Of a stretch of DNA of 64,000 nt, positions 26,896-36,386 are shown in pieces (position 1 is the first letter of the stretch; every line of letters begins with the position of its first letter). A program made the translations under genes and the position numbers. The stretch spans positions 89,955 to 153,954 of the forward strand of contig NZ_JAGGLB010000025.1 in NCBI RefSeq assembly GCF_017874215.1, in the 5' to 3' direction. Under the pieces are notes generated by a model. It was given only the letters and a program-made list of their open reading frames with translations, ran no database searches and had not been told where the DNA came from. The DNA comes from Paenibacillus eucommiae. GTDB taxonomy: Bacteria > Bacillota > Bacilli > Paenibacillales > NBRC-103111.

Positions 26896-27080
26896 TTACG
26901 GACCTGAGGGCCGTTATTTGTGGAAAATCCCCCTACTTAGGGAAGCTTATGGACATCAGGTACGCTATTTGCATCAAAAGGAGCCCTAAGAGCCCCAACT
27001 ACGGCGAATAAGGGATCTGATGTCCGCAGCGATCCCAAAAGGACCTTAATTTTCATAAATAGCGCATCTCATGTCCGTAA
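26896..27080. repeat. Tetra-box element, type 2, copy 2
   Basis: Boxes at 26896-26920 and 26947-26971 (plus) and 27005-27029 and 27056-27080 (minus); offsets 51/58/51, matching the copy at 12825. Box 1 (TTACGGACCTGAGGG-CCGTTATTTG) is itself close to a perfect dyad around CTGAGG. The linkers share AAAAGGAGCCC and TAGGGAAGCTTA with copy 1. Intergenic, non-coding. Confidence 0.8.
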
Positions 27081-27128
27081 CCTGCTAAGCTGCTTGGGGG
27101 TGACTCTCTCACAAGGGAACCTATCTTT

Positions 27129-27174
27129 AACAGCGGCTGGAGCCCACAGCCCTTACCTCCGCAACGCACCGAAG
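27129..27174. repeat. Dispersed repeat fragment (copy of arm found at 37505-37548)
   Basis: CAGCGGCTGGAGCCCACAGC followed by C-C-TT-ACCTCCGCAACGCACCGAAG is the reverse complement, with few changes, of about 45 bp at 37505-37548. At 37.5 kb the same sequence is one arm of a larger palindrome. No coding content. Confidence 0.65.
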
Positions 27175-27278
27175 TCACGAACAAGCACTTCAAAAGAAGT
27201 CGCAAGGCGTTTTTCTCATACTTAAGAAGTAGGGAGAAATTTTCCAAAAAAGTATATAATCAGGAAGGAGGGATGAAC

Positions 27279-28184
27279 ATGGGAGAACTAATGAATATTC
27301 GTGGTAAAGATTTATACGTGGGAACGTTTGGCGAGGAAGATTCGCCACCATTATTGTACATACACGGTGGACCTGGTATAGGCTCTTATGATTTTGAGGT
27401 ATTTCAAAAAGATCGGCTCTCCGGGCAGCTTCGCTTGATTACTGTTGATCAGAGAGGTGTTCTTCGTTCTGAATCCCTCCTGGAAGATGAGGATTTTAAG
27501 TTAACTGATATCGTTGAGGACTGTGAGGCATTAAGGATATCGTTGGGATTGAAACGTTGGTCCGTTCTTGGGCACTCTTTTGGCGGTTATATGGCACTGC
27601 TTTATTATGCAGCTTATCCGGATTCCATTGAAAAAATAATATTTGAGTCACCAACCTTTGATTTAGGTCTTTCAGCAAGGTCCTTGTTGTGGGGGGCTGC
27701 TGAACAATATTTACAAACAGAGGAGGAGGAGCAGGCGCTTATTTGTATGGAAGCTTCGCAGGATGAGCGTTCGTCAGAGCAATTATTTGATATATGCTTT
27801 AATCAGATTCTTCCTCAATTAGGAGATCGGCGTGAAAATTTGTACACCTATGGCCCGGATAAATTATTTTTTGATCGTCTCGTTTCTGAATCCCCTTTTC
27901 CGAATGAATGGTGGAGTAAGCAGGCCCTATTTCTAAAGAAGCTCTTTGATGAAGGAGCGATCTACCAATCGATTATTTCTATGCTCCGTAGCGTTGAGTG
28001 TCCTGCACTTTTGATAAAGGGTGCACATGATTATGTCACCTGTGAGAGACATGTCAGTACCTTTATGAAGGAGGTAAAGGACTATCGTTTTAAATTCTTT
28101 GAACATAGTGGCCATATGCCTCGTTATGAGGAGCCTGAACGGTATGCGGAAACGGTTACCCGATTTGTTTTAGGGAATTTGTAG
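27279..28184 (+). CDS. Alpha/beta hydrolase, proline-iminopeptidase-like
   Basis: 301 residues. H-G-G-P-G-I-G-S-Y-D is the oxyanion-hole motif of proline iminopeptidases, D-Q-R-G follows, G-H-S-F-G-G-Y is the nucleophile elbow, G-A-H-D-Y-V-T carries the acid and H-S-G-H-M-P-R-Y-E-E-P the histidine. The triad is complete. A peptidase or esterase role is possible. ATG 27279 is preferred over 27273 because GGAGGG then sits at normal spacing. The next gene begins 26 bp after this stop. Confidence 0.85.
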   Translation: MGELMNIRGKDLYVGTFGEEDSPPLLYIHGGPGIGSYDFEVFQKDRLSGQLRLITVDQRGVLRSESLLEDEDFKLTDIVEDCEALRISLGLKRWSVLGHSFGGYMALLYYAAYPDSIEKIIFESPTFDLGLSARSLLWGAAEQYLQTEEEEQALICMEASQDERSSEQLFDICFNQILPQLGDRRENLYTYGPDKLFFDRLVSESPFPNEWWSKQALFLKKLFDEGAIYQSIISMLRSVECPALLIKGAHDYVTCERHVSTFMKEVKDYRFKFFEHSGHMPRYEEPERYAETVTRFVLGNL

Positions 28185-28210
28185 TGAAATATTTGTCAGG
28201 AGGTGTTGTA

Positions 28211-28966
28211 ATGGAAGCTGAACAATTTAGAACAACAATGGAGTCGTATTTTGGCGATCTGTTAATCCAATTTGATGAAGGCGAAGAATTTGCATTCTAC
28301 GAATATGGTCCAAAAGCTATGAAACGCATGGGCTACGCAACAAATATTTCCCCGGAAATTGTCGTACAAGCCGCAGAGAAAAAAATAGATTTAATTATCA
28401 CCCATCATGATGCCTGGGATTTCGTTTACGGTATGAAAGAGAAATGCCACACCCTACTTAAGGAATATGGAATCAGCCATTTTTTCGTACATTTGCCTCT
28501 CGATTATGCGGCGTTTGGAACTTGCAATTCACTTTTTAAAGCTATAGGAATTAATGAACTCATACAGCAATCTAGTCATCGTGACGGAAAAAGCATTCCA
28601 GGAGTTGGAGAATTTATGGTTCCTATAACTTTTGAGGAATTAAGTGAAAGAGTAGGTATTGTTCTAAATGAGAAAGTGAAATCGTGGAAAAATTCTGATA
28701 ATTTAATAAAGCGAGTAGGTATAATAACAGGTGCAGGCAACTCAACCCAAAACATTCGTGATGCTCTTCACGCAGGATGTGATGTATATATAACAGGTGA
28801 AAAAATCTTATACACGGTTCAATATGCTCAATTTGTTGGTATGAATCTAATTGTCGGAAGCCATACGTTCACAGAGATATTTGGTGTGAGGTCGCTGGCG
28901 GAAAAGCTGGGGAAAGAATTTGATGATCTGGATATAGTGGAATTAAAGGAGGAACATTTTGAATGA
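28211..28966 (+). CDS. Nif3-like dinuclear metal centre protein
   Basis: 251 residues. G-Y-A-T-N-I-S-P-E-I, then D-L-I-I-T-H-H-D-A-W-D carries the twin metal-binding histidines, V-H-L-P-L-D is the second conserved block, and I-T-G-A-G-N-S plus D-V-Y-I-T-G-E-K and N-L-I-V-G-S-H-T-F-T-E the C-terminal metal ligands. Nif3/YqfO-type proteins form hexameric rings; the activity is uncertain (GTP cyclohydrolase I type 2 is often written). Shorter than YqfO because the central PII-like insert is absent. AGGAGGTG before the ATG. Confidence 0.88.
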   Translation: MEAEQFRTTMESYFGDLLIQFDEGEEFAFYEYGPKAMKRMGYATNISPEIVVQAAEKKIDLIITHHDAWDFVYGMKEKCHTLLKEYGISHFFVHLPLDYAAFGTCNSLFKAIGINELIQQSSHRDGKSIPGVGEFMVPITFEELSERVGIVLNEKVKSWKNSDNLIKRVGIITGAGNSTQNIRDALHAGCDVYITGEKILYTVQYAQFVGMNLIVGSHTFTEIFGVRSLAEKLGKEFDDLDIVELKEEHFE

Positions 28967-28994
28967 TAATGTATGAGAAAATTAATCAATTTAT

Positions 28995-30177
28995 TTAAAT
29001 ATAATCCTCATTTTCTTTATCATAGATTTTAATGCTCATTACAATCCCAATAGATAACATATTTAATAATAAAGATGTTCCTCCATAACTAATAAAAGGT
29101 AGAGTTATTCCCGTTAAGGGAATAATCCCCATCATCATTCCTACATTTTCAAAGATTTGAAAGACAAACATGGATGCAATACCTACAACGATTAGCGACC
29201 CATTTCTTGATTTTGATTCAACTGCTATAGTAATTAATCTATATATAAGTAAAAAATAAAGTAATAATAGTGTTGCTGAACCTAAAAATCCAAATTCTTC
29301 ACTTACGACTACGAAAATTGAATCAGAATATGAATAAGGGATGTAACTTGCATGAACAGAAGTACCTTTAAGATAACCTTCACCGTAGAGTCCACCGGAA
29401 CCAATAGCAGTCATTGCATTTTTGACATGATAGGTTTCATCTTTTGAAGCTTGAGTGGGGTCAATAAAAGCATCTAATCTATTCGCCCAATGACCTACGC
29501 CAATTTGTTGAAAAATATGCTTTATATCATCATGGTAATGAATATATAAAAAGTAAAATAATGTTAGTGTACTTATAAAAATGATTATTGTAACAAAAGC
29601 ATGAGTGTATTTAATGTTACCTATCCATAACATCCCTATAAGAACTACAAGATAAATCGAAGCATTTCCAAGGTCTGGTTGAATTAGGACAAGCATAAAT
29701 GGAATAAAAATAATAATAGATATATACAATACATCTTTCAAGAAATTTAATCGTTCCCCATTTTTTGTTGATATTATTTTAGCAATAGTAATAATGAGTA
29801 TAATCTTCATAATCTCAGCAGGTTGAAAGTCTAAACCTCCAGGAAGTTTAAACCAACCCCGTGATCCATTCTTCGTAGATCCAAAAAGAAAAACACTAAT
29901 TAACAGTATTATTCCTACAATATATAAATAATAAGATTAATAATATTCTATAGTTTAGTAGACTTGCGAAAACAAAGCCAAGAATACTAATGAAATAAAT
30001 AATAAAATATTTTGATGCACTGATATTTATGTCCGTATCATTTATAGTAGCGCTATGAACTAAAAATATACTGATTAATAAAAGTGATAACAAGACAAAA
30101 ACAGTTAATAAATCGATTTTTTTCAATCTGGTAAACAGATATATTGTAATCCCTCCTTCTTCCTCAAAATAGTACAT
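28995..30177 (-). pseudogene. RodA/FtsW/SpoVE-type peptidoglycan polymerase gene with frameshift
   Basis: Total length (about 394 codons) equals an intact RodA, but the frame shifts once near 29930 in a TTATTAATCTTATTATTT run. The 5' part gives F-T-R-L-K-K-I-D-L-L and helices 1-2. The 3' part has W-I-G-N, the long extracellular loop with G-E-G-Y-L-K-G-T and P-Y-S-Y-S-D-S-I-F-V-V-V-S-E-E-F-G-F-L-G, and I-P-L-T-G-I-T-L-P-F-I-S-Y-G-G-T-S-L-L, all SEDS hallmarks. GAAGGAGGG is followed at ideal spacing by ATA (complement of about 30152), suggesting the start codon is lost too. Much more AT-rich than its surroundings. One base error in the assembly could explain the frameshift alone. Confidence 0.8.
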
Positions 30178-30331
30178 TCTAGAGTTCCATGTTATATTTG
30201 ATTTTAATCTAAATAAATTAAGGAATCAAATATTATCAAATTATAGATTTTTATGTAAATAAACTAGTATTAAATAATAATTGGTTGAATTAAGTTTTGA
30301 AGCTCTAATAGAATTTAGGGGGGGAAGAATA

Positions 30332-31115
30332 GTGAATATCTATGGGCAGAAGCTGCTGCTGGCACAAAAACTAATCAGTGAATTAGACATTCCTGGTGTA
30401 ATATTTGCCTTTGTAGGCGGATCGGTAGGACGTGGGGACGATGACGAGTGGAGCGATATTGACTTACGCATATTTTAACTCTTCAACAGGCAAGCAGAGA
30501 ATGAAAAGTGAATGGATAAAAGTTGTGCATGAACGACAGAAGTGGGCAAAAGAAAGCATCGAAGCAGGAAATTTGTACTCTGCAACTATTGCGGCTGGTG
30601 CGGCTTGGGCGGATACTGCTTTTTTGGTCACTTACCTGGAACAGGGGAATTTATCTACTGGTAGTATGATGTTACTGATGGAGAAGAACTGGCCAAGCTT
30701 CGGGGACTATACAGATATAAGTTATTGGCTAACTAATTCGGAGAATCAAGCATCCACAATTATTAGAGCTGTTGAACGATTTCGTGAATTTCTAAGGAAC
30801 AAATACCCGGAATCTTGCAACAACTTCTCGTTGTCAACGATTCAGGATGTTTTGATGGGCAGGAAGGCAAAGCGACTAATTCGGTCCAAACAGTTCACTA
30901 ATCTGAGCTGGCAATTTGCTGGTGAAGCATTTTGGTTATTCCTTTCAACATCTGAGGGACGTTCAATAGAAGAATATCTAGTATCCCTGCCCCTGCCTTT
31001 GCAAGAGGATTTAGAGAAATTAGGATTTGTGGCTTTAGAAGTCCGACATATCGAACGGCTGTGCGAGTTAAGTGAGGAGCTTGTAAGCCATGCCACCAAG
31101 AAACTTTTAATTTAA
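30332..31115 (+). pseudogene. Broken nucleotidyltransferase gene with internal deletion
   Basis: GTG 30332 (GGGGGGAAG before it) opens a nucleotidyltransferase: F-V-G-G-S-V-G-R-G-D-D-D-E-W-S-D-I-D-L, the metal-binding GSxxxG..DxD motif. Five codons later the frame ends (TAA, about 30476). The C-terminal helical domain is open in another frame, from Y-F-N-S-S-T-G-K-Q-R to 31115. About 60-100 residues normally separating these parts are missing, so this is a deletion with frameshift, not a single error. The helical part could still be translated from an ATG at 30501 but would have no active site. Confidence 0.7.
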
Positions 31116-31190
31116 CCGAACTCACCCTTAACTAGCTAAATTATCTGCAATTATAATAGAGGGTAAAGTTGGAATCGAAGGAGTACCTTT

Positions 31191-31742
31191 ATGTTAGAAG
31201 AAGGCCAACGCATATTTCTCATTACAGGAATAATGGCGAGCGGAAAATCTACGGTTGCCCAATTACTTTCCGAACGGTTTGACAAATCCGTGCATCTGCG
31301 GGGAGATGTATTTCGGAGAATGATCATAAATAACAGAAAAGAAGTACAACCAAACGCGGGAAAAGATGAGTTAGAGCAATTGCGGCTTCGGTATCGTCTG
31401 GCTGCACAGGCTGCGGACACGTATGTTCAAGCGGGATTTACTGTCATTGTACAGGATGTTGTAATTGGTCCTATGCTGAATGATTTCATTTCTTTTATTC
31501 AAAATCGTCCCTTGCATGTCGTCGTTCTTTGTCCGAATACTACTGTAGTCACAGAGAGGGAATCCGCTCGTTCCAAAAAAGGATACGGTGCTTGGACCGT
31601 AACTGGATTGGACAATGTGCTGCGTAATGAGACGCCCCCAATCGGATTGTGGCTGGATTCCTCTGAATGGACAGCGGAGCAAACCGTTACGGAGATTTTG
31701 AAAAGATCACAGGAAGCAGCACTTCAAGAGACAGCGGATTAA
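31191..31742 (+). CDS. P-loop kinase, AAA_33 / chloramphenicol phosphotransferase-like
   Basis: 183 residues. Walker A is I-T-G-I-M-A-S-G-K-S-T near the N-terminus, then H-L-R-G-D-V-F-R-R-M (substrate-side acid/arginine), V-I-V-Q-D-V-V-I as Walker B region, V-V-V-L-C-P as strand 4 and R-E-S-A-R-S-K-K-G-Y as lid. Such enzymes phosphorylate small molecules, among them chloramphenicol and gluconate. No drug can be assigned. GAAGGAG precedes the ATG. Confidence 0.8.
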   Translation: MLEEGQRIFLITGIMASGKSTVAQLLSERFDKSVHLRGDVFRRMIINNRKEVQPNAGKDELEQLRLRYRLAAQAADTYVQAGFTVIVQDVVIGPMLNDFISFIQNRPLHVVVLCPNTTVVTERESARSKKGYGAWTVTGLDNVLRNETPPIGLWLDSSEWTAEQTVTEILKRSQEAALQETAD

Positions 31743-31765
31743 TCCAGATGTTTTTATTATTGGAT

Positions 31766-32374
31766 TCACTCCTTTTGGGTCTGATGAATGATTTTATCCA
31801 ATACTTCCTCCCAATGAAGCTTCATTACTTCCCGCATATAAAGATCGTCAAGCTTTTCCTGGTGGAAGGAAATAGTTGTCTTTTTGGTTTTGGTGGTCAA
31901 TAAGTAAATTTGCAGCGCTGAGGGCTTGTCCCAATCTTTTCTCTGCCAGGTCATCCGCAGCTTTTCATAGGGTTTAATGACCCCCAGCCTGCCGAATGTG
32001 CCATCTTCAGATTTGTACTGGCTTCCAGCCTGCAAAGGAAGGGAGGGGAGAACGCCAATCCATAATTTTAGTCCATCAGGTGAGAGCATATAATTCCATA
32101 TTTGTTCTTTTGATACGTCTGCTGTTCTTCTTACACCTATTTGGAATCCGACCGCGGCTGTTTGTCCGACAGGCTTGCGGCCTAACTTTTGCTCATACAT
32201 GGCGGCAATAATAGGAAGCCATTTGGCATCGACCGTATGAATCTCCTGTAAGTAATCGATCAATTGTTCGTAGGAGTAAGCTTCGCCACAATCCTCATTC
32301 AATATGGAAACCCATTGGTCCCAAGAATAACCTGTTTCCTTTTCAACTGCTTTTCTAAATAGAGTACCTGCCAT
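31766..32374 (-). CDS. DUF4287-SRPBCC (AHSA1-like) fusion protein
   Basis: 202 residues. The N-terminal part (W-D-Q-W-V-S-I-L-N-E..., W-L-P-I-I-A-A-M-Y-E-Q-K-L-G) matches DUF4287. From V-G-F-Q-I-G-V-R-R-T on there is an SRPBCC/AHSA1 ligand-binding domain, with W-N-Y-M-L-S-P-D-G-L-K-L-W-I and R-M-T-W-Q-R-K-D-W. Probably binds a hydrophobic ligand; enzymatic role unknown. ATG 32374 chosen for GGAGG 8 bp upstream; longer readings lack a ribosome-binding site. Confidence 0.75.
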   Translation of the reverse strand: MAGTLFRKAVEKETGYSWDQWVSILNEDCGEAYSYEQLIDYLQEIHTVDAKWLPIIAAMYEQKLGRKPVGQTAAVGFQIGVRRTADVSKEQIWNYMLSPDGLKLWIGVLPSLPLQAGSQYKSEDGTFGRLGVIKPYEKLRMTWQRKDWDKPSALQIYLLTTKTKKTTISFHQEKLDDLYMREVMKLHWEEVLDKIIHQTQKE

Positions 32375-32588
32375 CTGTGCAATCCTCCAGTTTAATTTCA
32401 TGCTTTCATTATGGCTCAACACCACAATCAGTGCTTTACAAATGAATGGATAGCTACAACTGGAAAAACATCTGCCAATCCTGTACGGTTAAAAGTCCTA
32501 CCCAACAACAAAAGAGGAATAGACCGATGCAGAATCCGTATATCACAACGACGGAAGATATCTTCCAGATACGGAAAGGACCTGTCTA

Positions 32589-32783
32589 TAACGGTCACTG
32601 CTGACCTTTAGAGGCTGATTTTTACCTATTCACGATTCTTATGGACATCCGCGACCATTAGAAGGCGGTATTCCCCACAATCGCCCCCTTTTCAGCCTGT
32701 AAGGGGCATCCGTGACCGTTACAATCTCATTTCGCTGCATTTCCGCTTCTAACGGACTGCGGTGACACTGAGGTGGCCATTAG
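32589..32783. repeat. Tetra-box element, type 3
   Basis: Four dyads: TAACGGTCA..TGACCTTTA (32589-32610), CTTATGG..CCATTAG (32638-32661), TGTAAGG..CCGTTACA (32698-32723) and CTAACGG..CCATTAG (32749-32783, with about 10 extra bases in its centre). Left-end offsets are 49/60/51. Boxes 2 and 3 share CATCCG-Y-GACC in direct orientation. The rest of 32375-32983 holds nothing else that I recognise. Only one copy in the window, so the grouping is less certain than for types 1 and 2. Confidence 0.6.
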
Positions 32784-32983
32784 CGCACGTGTTACTTACG
32801 CCGATATGAAAATAGCTATGACAAGTACCTTGCCGCTATAAAGCTGGCATTTTCGTAGCATTTAACCGCCATCGAATGTTTGCTTGACTGTCAAGCACTG
32901 TTTATTAGGTTGAGCCTTTATTATAATACAGAAACACTGACAATGATGGTCAGTCTTTTCTTGATGTTGAAAAAAAAGCCCAA

Positions 32984-33955
32984 TTATTGTTGTGGAGATT
33001 GGTAATATTCATACAAAGATAAAGCAATCTCGGCCATACATTCCCTGAGTTCTTGAGGCTGTGTGACAAAAAGCTTTCCGCCATAAGAGAGCAGCAGGTA
33101 AGGAGCCTGCGTGTAAAGCGTCCATTCATCCAATTTGAAATGGGCTTTATAGGCTGTCCGTTCAATAAGGGCATGTCCCAATAGCCAATGTTGACATAAA
33201 TCGTTGATAGCTTGCGGATTTCCTTCGATATGAATGGAGATTAGACTCGCTTCATCCTCTGTGTTTGGCAGTAAGCTGTCTAACAAAAACTGGCGGGACG
33301 AGAATGCCTCTGGCTTTTGAAAAATTGAATCTGTTTCTGTTAAGCTCTTCATACGATCCACTCGAAATGTACGGATTTCATGACGGAGATGGCAGAAGCC
33401 TACGATATACCACTTGCCTTTCCAATACACCAAGCCGTAAGGATCGATTAGGCGTTCTTGGGAATTACCCTCATAACCTGTCTGATACACAACCGAAAGT
33501 GTCAACCCTGCTGCGATGGATGCTTCTAAATGCTGCAGGGCAGCTGTTTCCAAAATATGAACGGGTGGGTGAAGCACCTCAATACCCGACTCATGGCGCT
33601 CAATTGTGTTTAATTGTGCAGGATTCGTAAATCTTTTTATTTTGGAGACCGCGCGATTCAAGGCTGCGCCATGCGGATAGCCCGCTTCTTGGGCAAAGAT
33701 AGCAGCATGAACAAGAGCCTTCTGCTCCTTGATGTCGAAGAAGAGGGGAGATTCCACGAAATGCTCCGGTAATTGGTAGCCACCAGTACGCCCTGTATCG
33801 GAAATGATAGGGACGCCGCTGGCGCAAAGAGCATCTATATACCTGTAAACCGTACGGATATGAATCTCCAGTTCATCTGCAAGTTGAGAAGCGCTCATTT
33901 TTTTTCGTGTTTTTAGCAGCCAGAGGATGGATAACATATGATCAGCTTTGGCCAT
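32984..33955 (-). CDS. YafY-type transcriptional regulator, HTH-WYL
   Basis: 323 residues. An N-terminal HTH_11-type domain (L-L-K-T-R-K-K-M-S-A-S-Q-L-A-D-E-L-E-I-H-I-R-T-V-Y-R-Y-I), then D-T-G-R-T-G-G-Y-Q-L and a WYL domain near 150-220 with V-Y-W-K-G-K-W-Y-I-V-G-F-C-H and R-T-F-R-V-D-R-M. WYL domains sense ligands, including nucleic acids. No ribosome-binding site of note. Lies downstream of the SLH protein on the same strand. Target unknown. Confidence 0.88.
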   Translation of the reverse strand: MAKADHMLSILWLLKTRKKMSASQLADELEIHIRTVYRYIDALCASGVPIISDTGRTGGYQLPEHFVESPLFFDIKEQKALVHAAIFAQEAGYPHGAALNRAVSKIKRFTNPAQLNTIERHESGIEVLHPPVHILETAALQHLEASIAAGLTLSVVYQTGYEGNSQERLIDPYGLVYWKGKWYIVGFCHLRHEIRTFRVDRMKSLTETDSIFQKPEAFSSRQFLLDSLLPNTEDEASLISIHIEGNPQAINDLCQHWLLGHALIERTAYKAHFKLDEWTLYTQAPYLLLSYGGKLFVTQPQELRECMAEIALSLYEYYQSPQQ

Positions 33956-34043
33956 GCGGGTTCACATCCTTTTCATCGTTACTATTGCGGCTATTCAAAT
34001 GAATAAGAGTCCGCCACTAATTAGGGCGGACGTTTTATTAGTT

Positions 34044-36308
34044 TTAATGCGCTTCAGGTTTATCTTCGGTCTTATCCGTAAGCGCGCCATCAGGCTCGGA
34101 ATCCGTTTTTTGCTGAGCTGCTTTGGCAGCGACGATTTGATCGGTTGGCTGTGTGAAAAGTCCGTATAGGACGGCTGCTTGCTCTTGCCGGGTCATGGAC
34201 TTCCTGGAGTGGAAATCAACTGAGCCATCTGGCTGAATCTGTACTTCCGGACCGTATATACCAAGGCTAACGATCATTTGTACGGCCTGTACGGCCCAAT
34301 CCTCTGTTTCACCGGCCAGCTTAACATCCTCAAAAAGCTCAGGAGGATACTGGTGAACTAAAAGCCGCCAGAGCATAATGGCAGATTCCTGACGGGTAAT
34401 AGCGCGATTGGGCTCGAATTGCCCGAGGCCATTGCCTGTTACCATACCCAGCTCGTATGCCATTTGGATATAGGCTGCAGCGGGATGTTCGTCAAGATCG
34501 GAGAATGCTAATTCCGCCGTCTTACTGCTTCTGATGCTGCTTGCTTCCAGCAATTTTTGCACGTAGTCGCCCCTTGTTACCGTTTGTTCAGGAGCAAAGG
34601 CTGCTTCAGCGTTATTCGAATAGTAGCCAAGGGATTGCAGACCAAGTATATATTTGGCATAGGGATGCGTCTCGTTCACATCTGTAAATCCTGCTGCTTT
34701 GGCACCTTTGCGTGCATATCCTAGCGGATTAATATAGGGTTCTTTCATATAAGCCACTTCGCCAGACTCATCCAGTTTGAACGCTGTAAATTGTTTCATC
34801 ACATCATCGACAAACAAGTTGTCGTCCACCTGTCTAAGAGCACGTGGTCCGATGAAAGTATCGGAAATGTTTAAAGCACCGTCCTTTTCCTCCTCAGTAT
34901 ACAAGGATGAAACCAAAACTTTCAAACGAAGATCGGCATATAAGCCGCTATACTTCTCCATCTTTTGACCGGATTGTGGAGTGTAAGCTTCCAGCTCAGC
35001 TGGCGCAGCATATTGCGGGAAAAACGTGCTAATGAATTGCGGATAAAATAAATTGCGCAGAGCGCTCTGCTTATTATAAGTAATAAATACGCCGGTATTT
35101 TGTTCGGGAATAAGGAACAGATAAGAGCTAAAGCCAATTAAATCACCAGCCTTGGTAATGATCTTAGAACTGCTGCCAGCTCCCGGAAGCTGGAAAGCTG
35201 CTTCAAAGCCATAAGTGGTGTCCGGCATCAGGGGATGAATCGAGGAGCGGTACTGCTCCATCATCTCAACTGTATTCTCTGACAATATGCGGCTGGTGCC
35301 GCCTGCATTTCCTGCCCCGCCTGTTCCAACTGCTCCACCATTAAGGAAAGCAAGCATGAATTTGCCCACATCCTCTGCAGTCGACAGCATGCCTCCCTGC
35401 GGCATTACCGTAGGAGAGAGGGTGTACAAGTTAATAGGCTGATCGGCCGCATCATAGGAGACAGCCAAATTCTTCTTGAGCTCCCCATCTAAAAGAAAAC
35501 CGCTGCTCTTCATGCCAAGAGGCTTGAACAGATGACGCTCCATATAAGCTTCGAAAGGCTCGCCACTCACTTTCTGTACAATCAATCCGAGCAGTAAAGA
35601 GGCGAAGTTATCATACATATACGCACTGCCTGGCTTGCGTACTACCGGCGGCATATGATCGCGGACGTAGTCTTCTATTTCTACAAATTTTTCGAAATCA
35701 TTGTGAATATCTTCGGGCTCGGGATCGCGAATTTCAAATCCGGTAGTATGAGTCAACAGATGCTCTACGGTAACAGGTGTAGAAAAGGGGTTATCGAACT
35801 TGAGATCGCCGGCATATTTACGAAAATCTGCCTTCAGATCGATTTTTCCTTGCTCGACAAGCTGCATAATGGCTGCTGCTGTAAAGGTTTTGGATACAGA
35901 AGCGATACGAAAAACGGTGCGTGCAGGATCTACAGCCGTTTGCCCGGATTTATCCGAGTACCCGTAGCCTTTTTGGGCGAGCACTTTGCCATCCTTGACA
36001 ATTACAGCTGAAGCCCCGGTATACAAGGACTTAGCTTGCTCGGATGAGAAGAACTCATCCAGAAATGCCGCCGCGCTGTCTGCGGTGAGAGTCGTGACTG
36101 GCAGTGTAGAGGACTGTGCAGAAGATTGCACAGCGTTATTCTCAGCAGAGGCAGGCAGTGTCTGGCTCTCATTAGCAGAGGCCTGCTGTACATTGGCAAT
36201 GAGCAGACTTGCTGCTATTGCAACTGCAGTGAATGCTCTCACCCCTTTCATCCAGCTATTGCGTGGCAACCCATTGTTCTTGTTCAATAAATGCTTCAAT
36301 GAATTCAC
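34044..36308 (-). CDS. Secreted serine beta-lactamase-fold hydrolase with three SLH domains
   Basis: 754 residues. Signal peptide at about 20-45 (V-A-I-A-A-S-L-L-I-A-N-V, cleavage after A-S-A). The beta-lactamase/class C-like domain (about 75-430) has S137-V-S-K140 as the SxxK catalytic pair, Y-M-Y-D-N as the YxN motif, and T-K-A-G-D in the KTG position. After a linker come three S-layer-homology repeats (about 555-735: F-T-D-V..., A-F-S-D-L-D..., and a weaker third), each ending T-R-x-E/D. It is therefore anchored to the cell wall. Substrate may be D-peptides or esters. The start is GTG 36308 with a poor ribosome-binding site; M20 is an alternative that also keeps the signal peptide. KTG to KAG is unusual. 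Confidence 0.88.
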   Translation of the reverse strand: MNSLKHLLNKNNGLPRNSWMKGVRAFTAVAIAASLLIANVQQASANESQTLPASAENNAVQSSAQSSTLPVTTLTADSAAAFLDEFFSSEQAKSLYTGASAVIVKDGKVLAQKGYGYSDKSGQTAVDPARTVFRIASVSKTFTAAAIMQLVEQGKIDLKADFRKYAGDLKFDNPFSTPVTVEHLLTHTTGFEIRDPEPEDIHNDFEKFVEIEDYVRDHMPPVVRKPGSAYMYDNFASLLLGLIVQKVSGEPFEAYMERHLFKPLGMKSSGFLLDGELKKNLAVSYDAADQPINLYTLSPTVMPQGGMLSTAEDVGKFMLAFLNGGAVGTGGAGNAGGTSRILSENTVEMMEQYRSSIHPLMPDTTYGFEAAFQLPGAGSSSKIITKAGDLIGFSSYLFLIPEQNTGVFITYNKQSALRNLFYPQFISTFFPQYAAPAELEAYTPQSGQKMEKYSGLYADLRLKVLVSSLYTEEEKDGALNISDTFIGPRALRQVDDNLFVDDVMKQFTAFKLDESGEVAYMKEPYINPLGYARKGAKAAGFTDVNETHPYAKYILGLQSLGYYSNNAEAAFAPEQTVTRGDYVQKLLEASSIRSSKTAELAFSDLDEHPAAAYIQMAYELGMVTGNGLGQFEPNRAITRQESAIMLWRLLVHQYPPELFEDVKLAGETEDWAVQAVQMIVSLGIYGPEVQIQPDGSVDFHSRKSMTRQEQAAVLYGLFTQPTDQIVAAKAAQQKTDSEPDGALTDKTEDKPEAH

Positions 36309-36386
36309 TCATTTCTATTTTTTATTGTTGGGGAAGAGCAGGATCAAGAGCAAGATCAAGCTGCTCGTATTTCCAGTGAATCGGCG

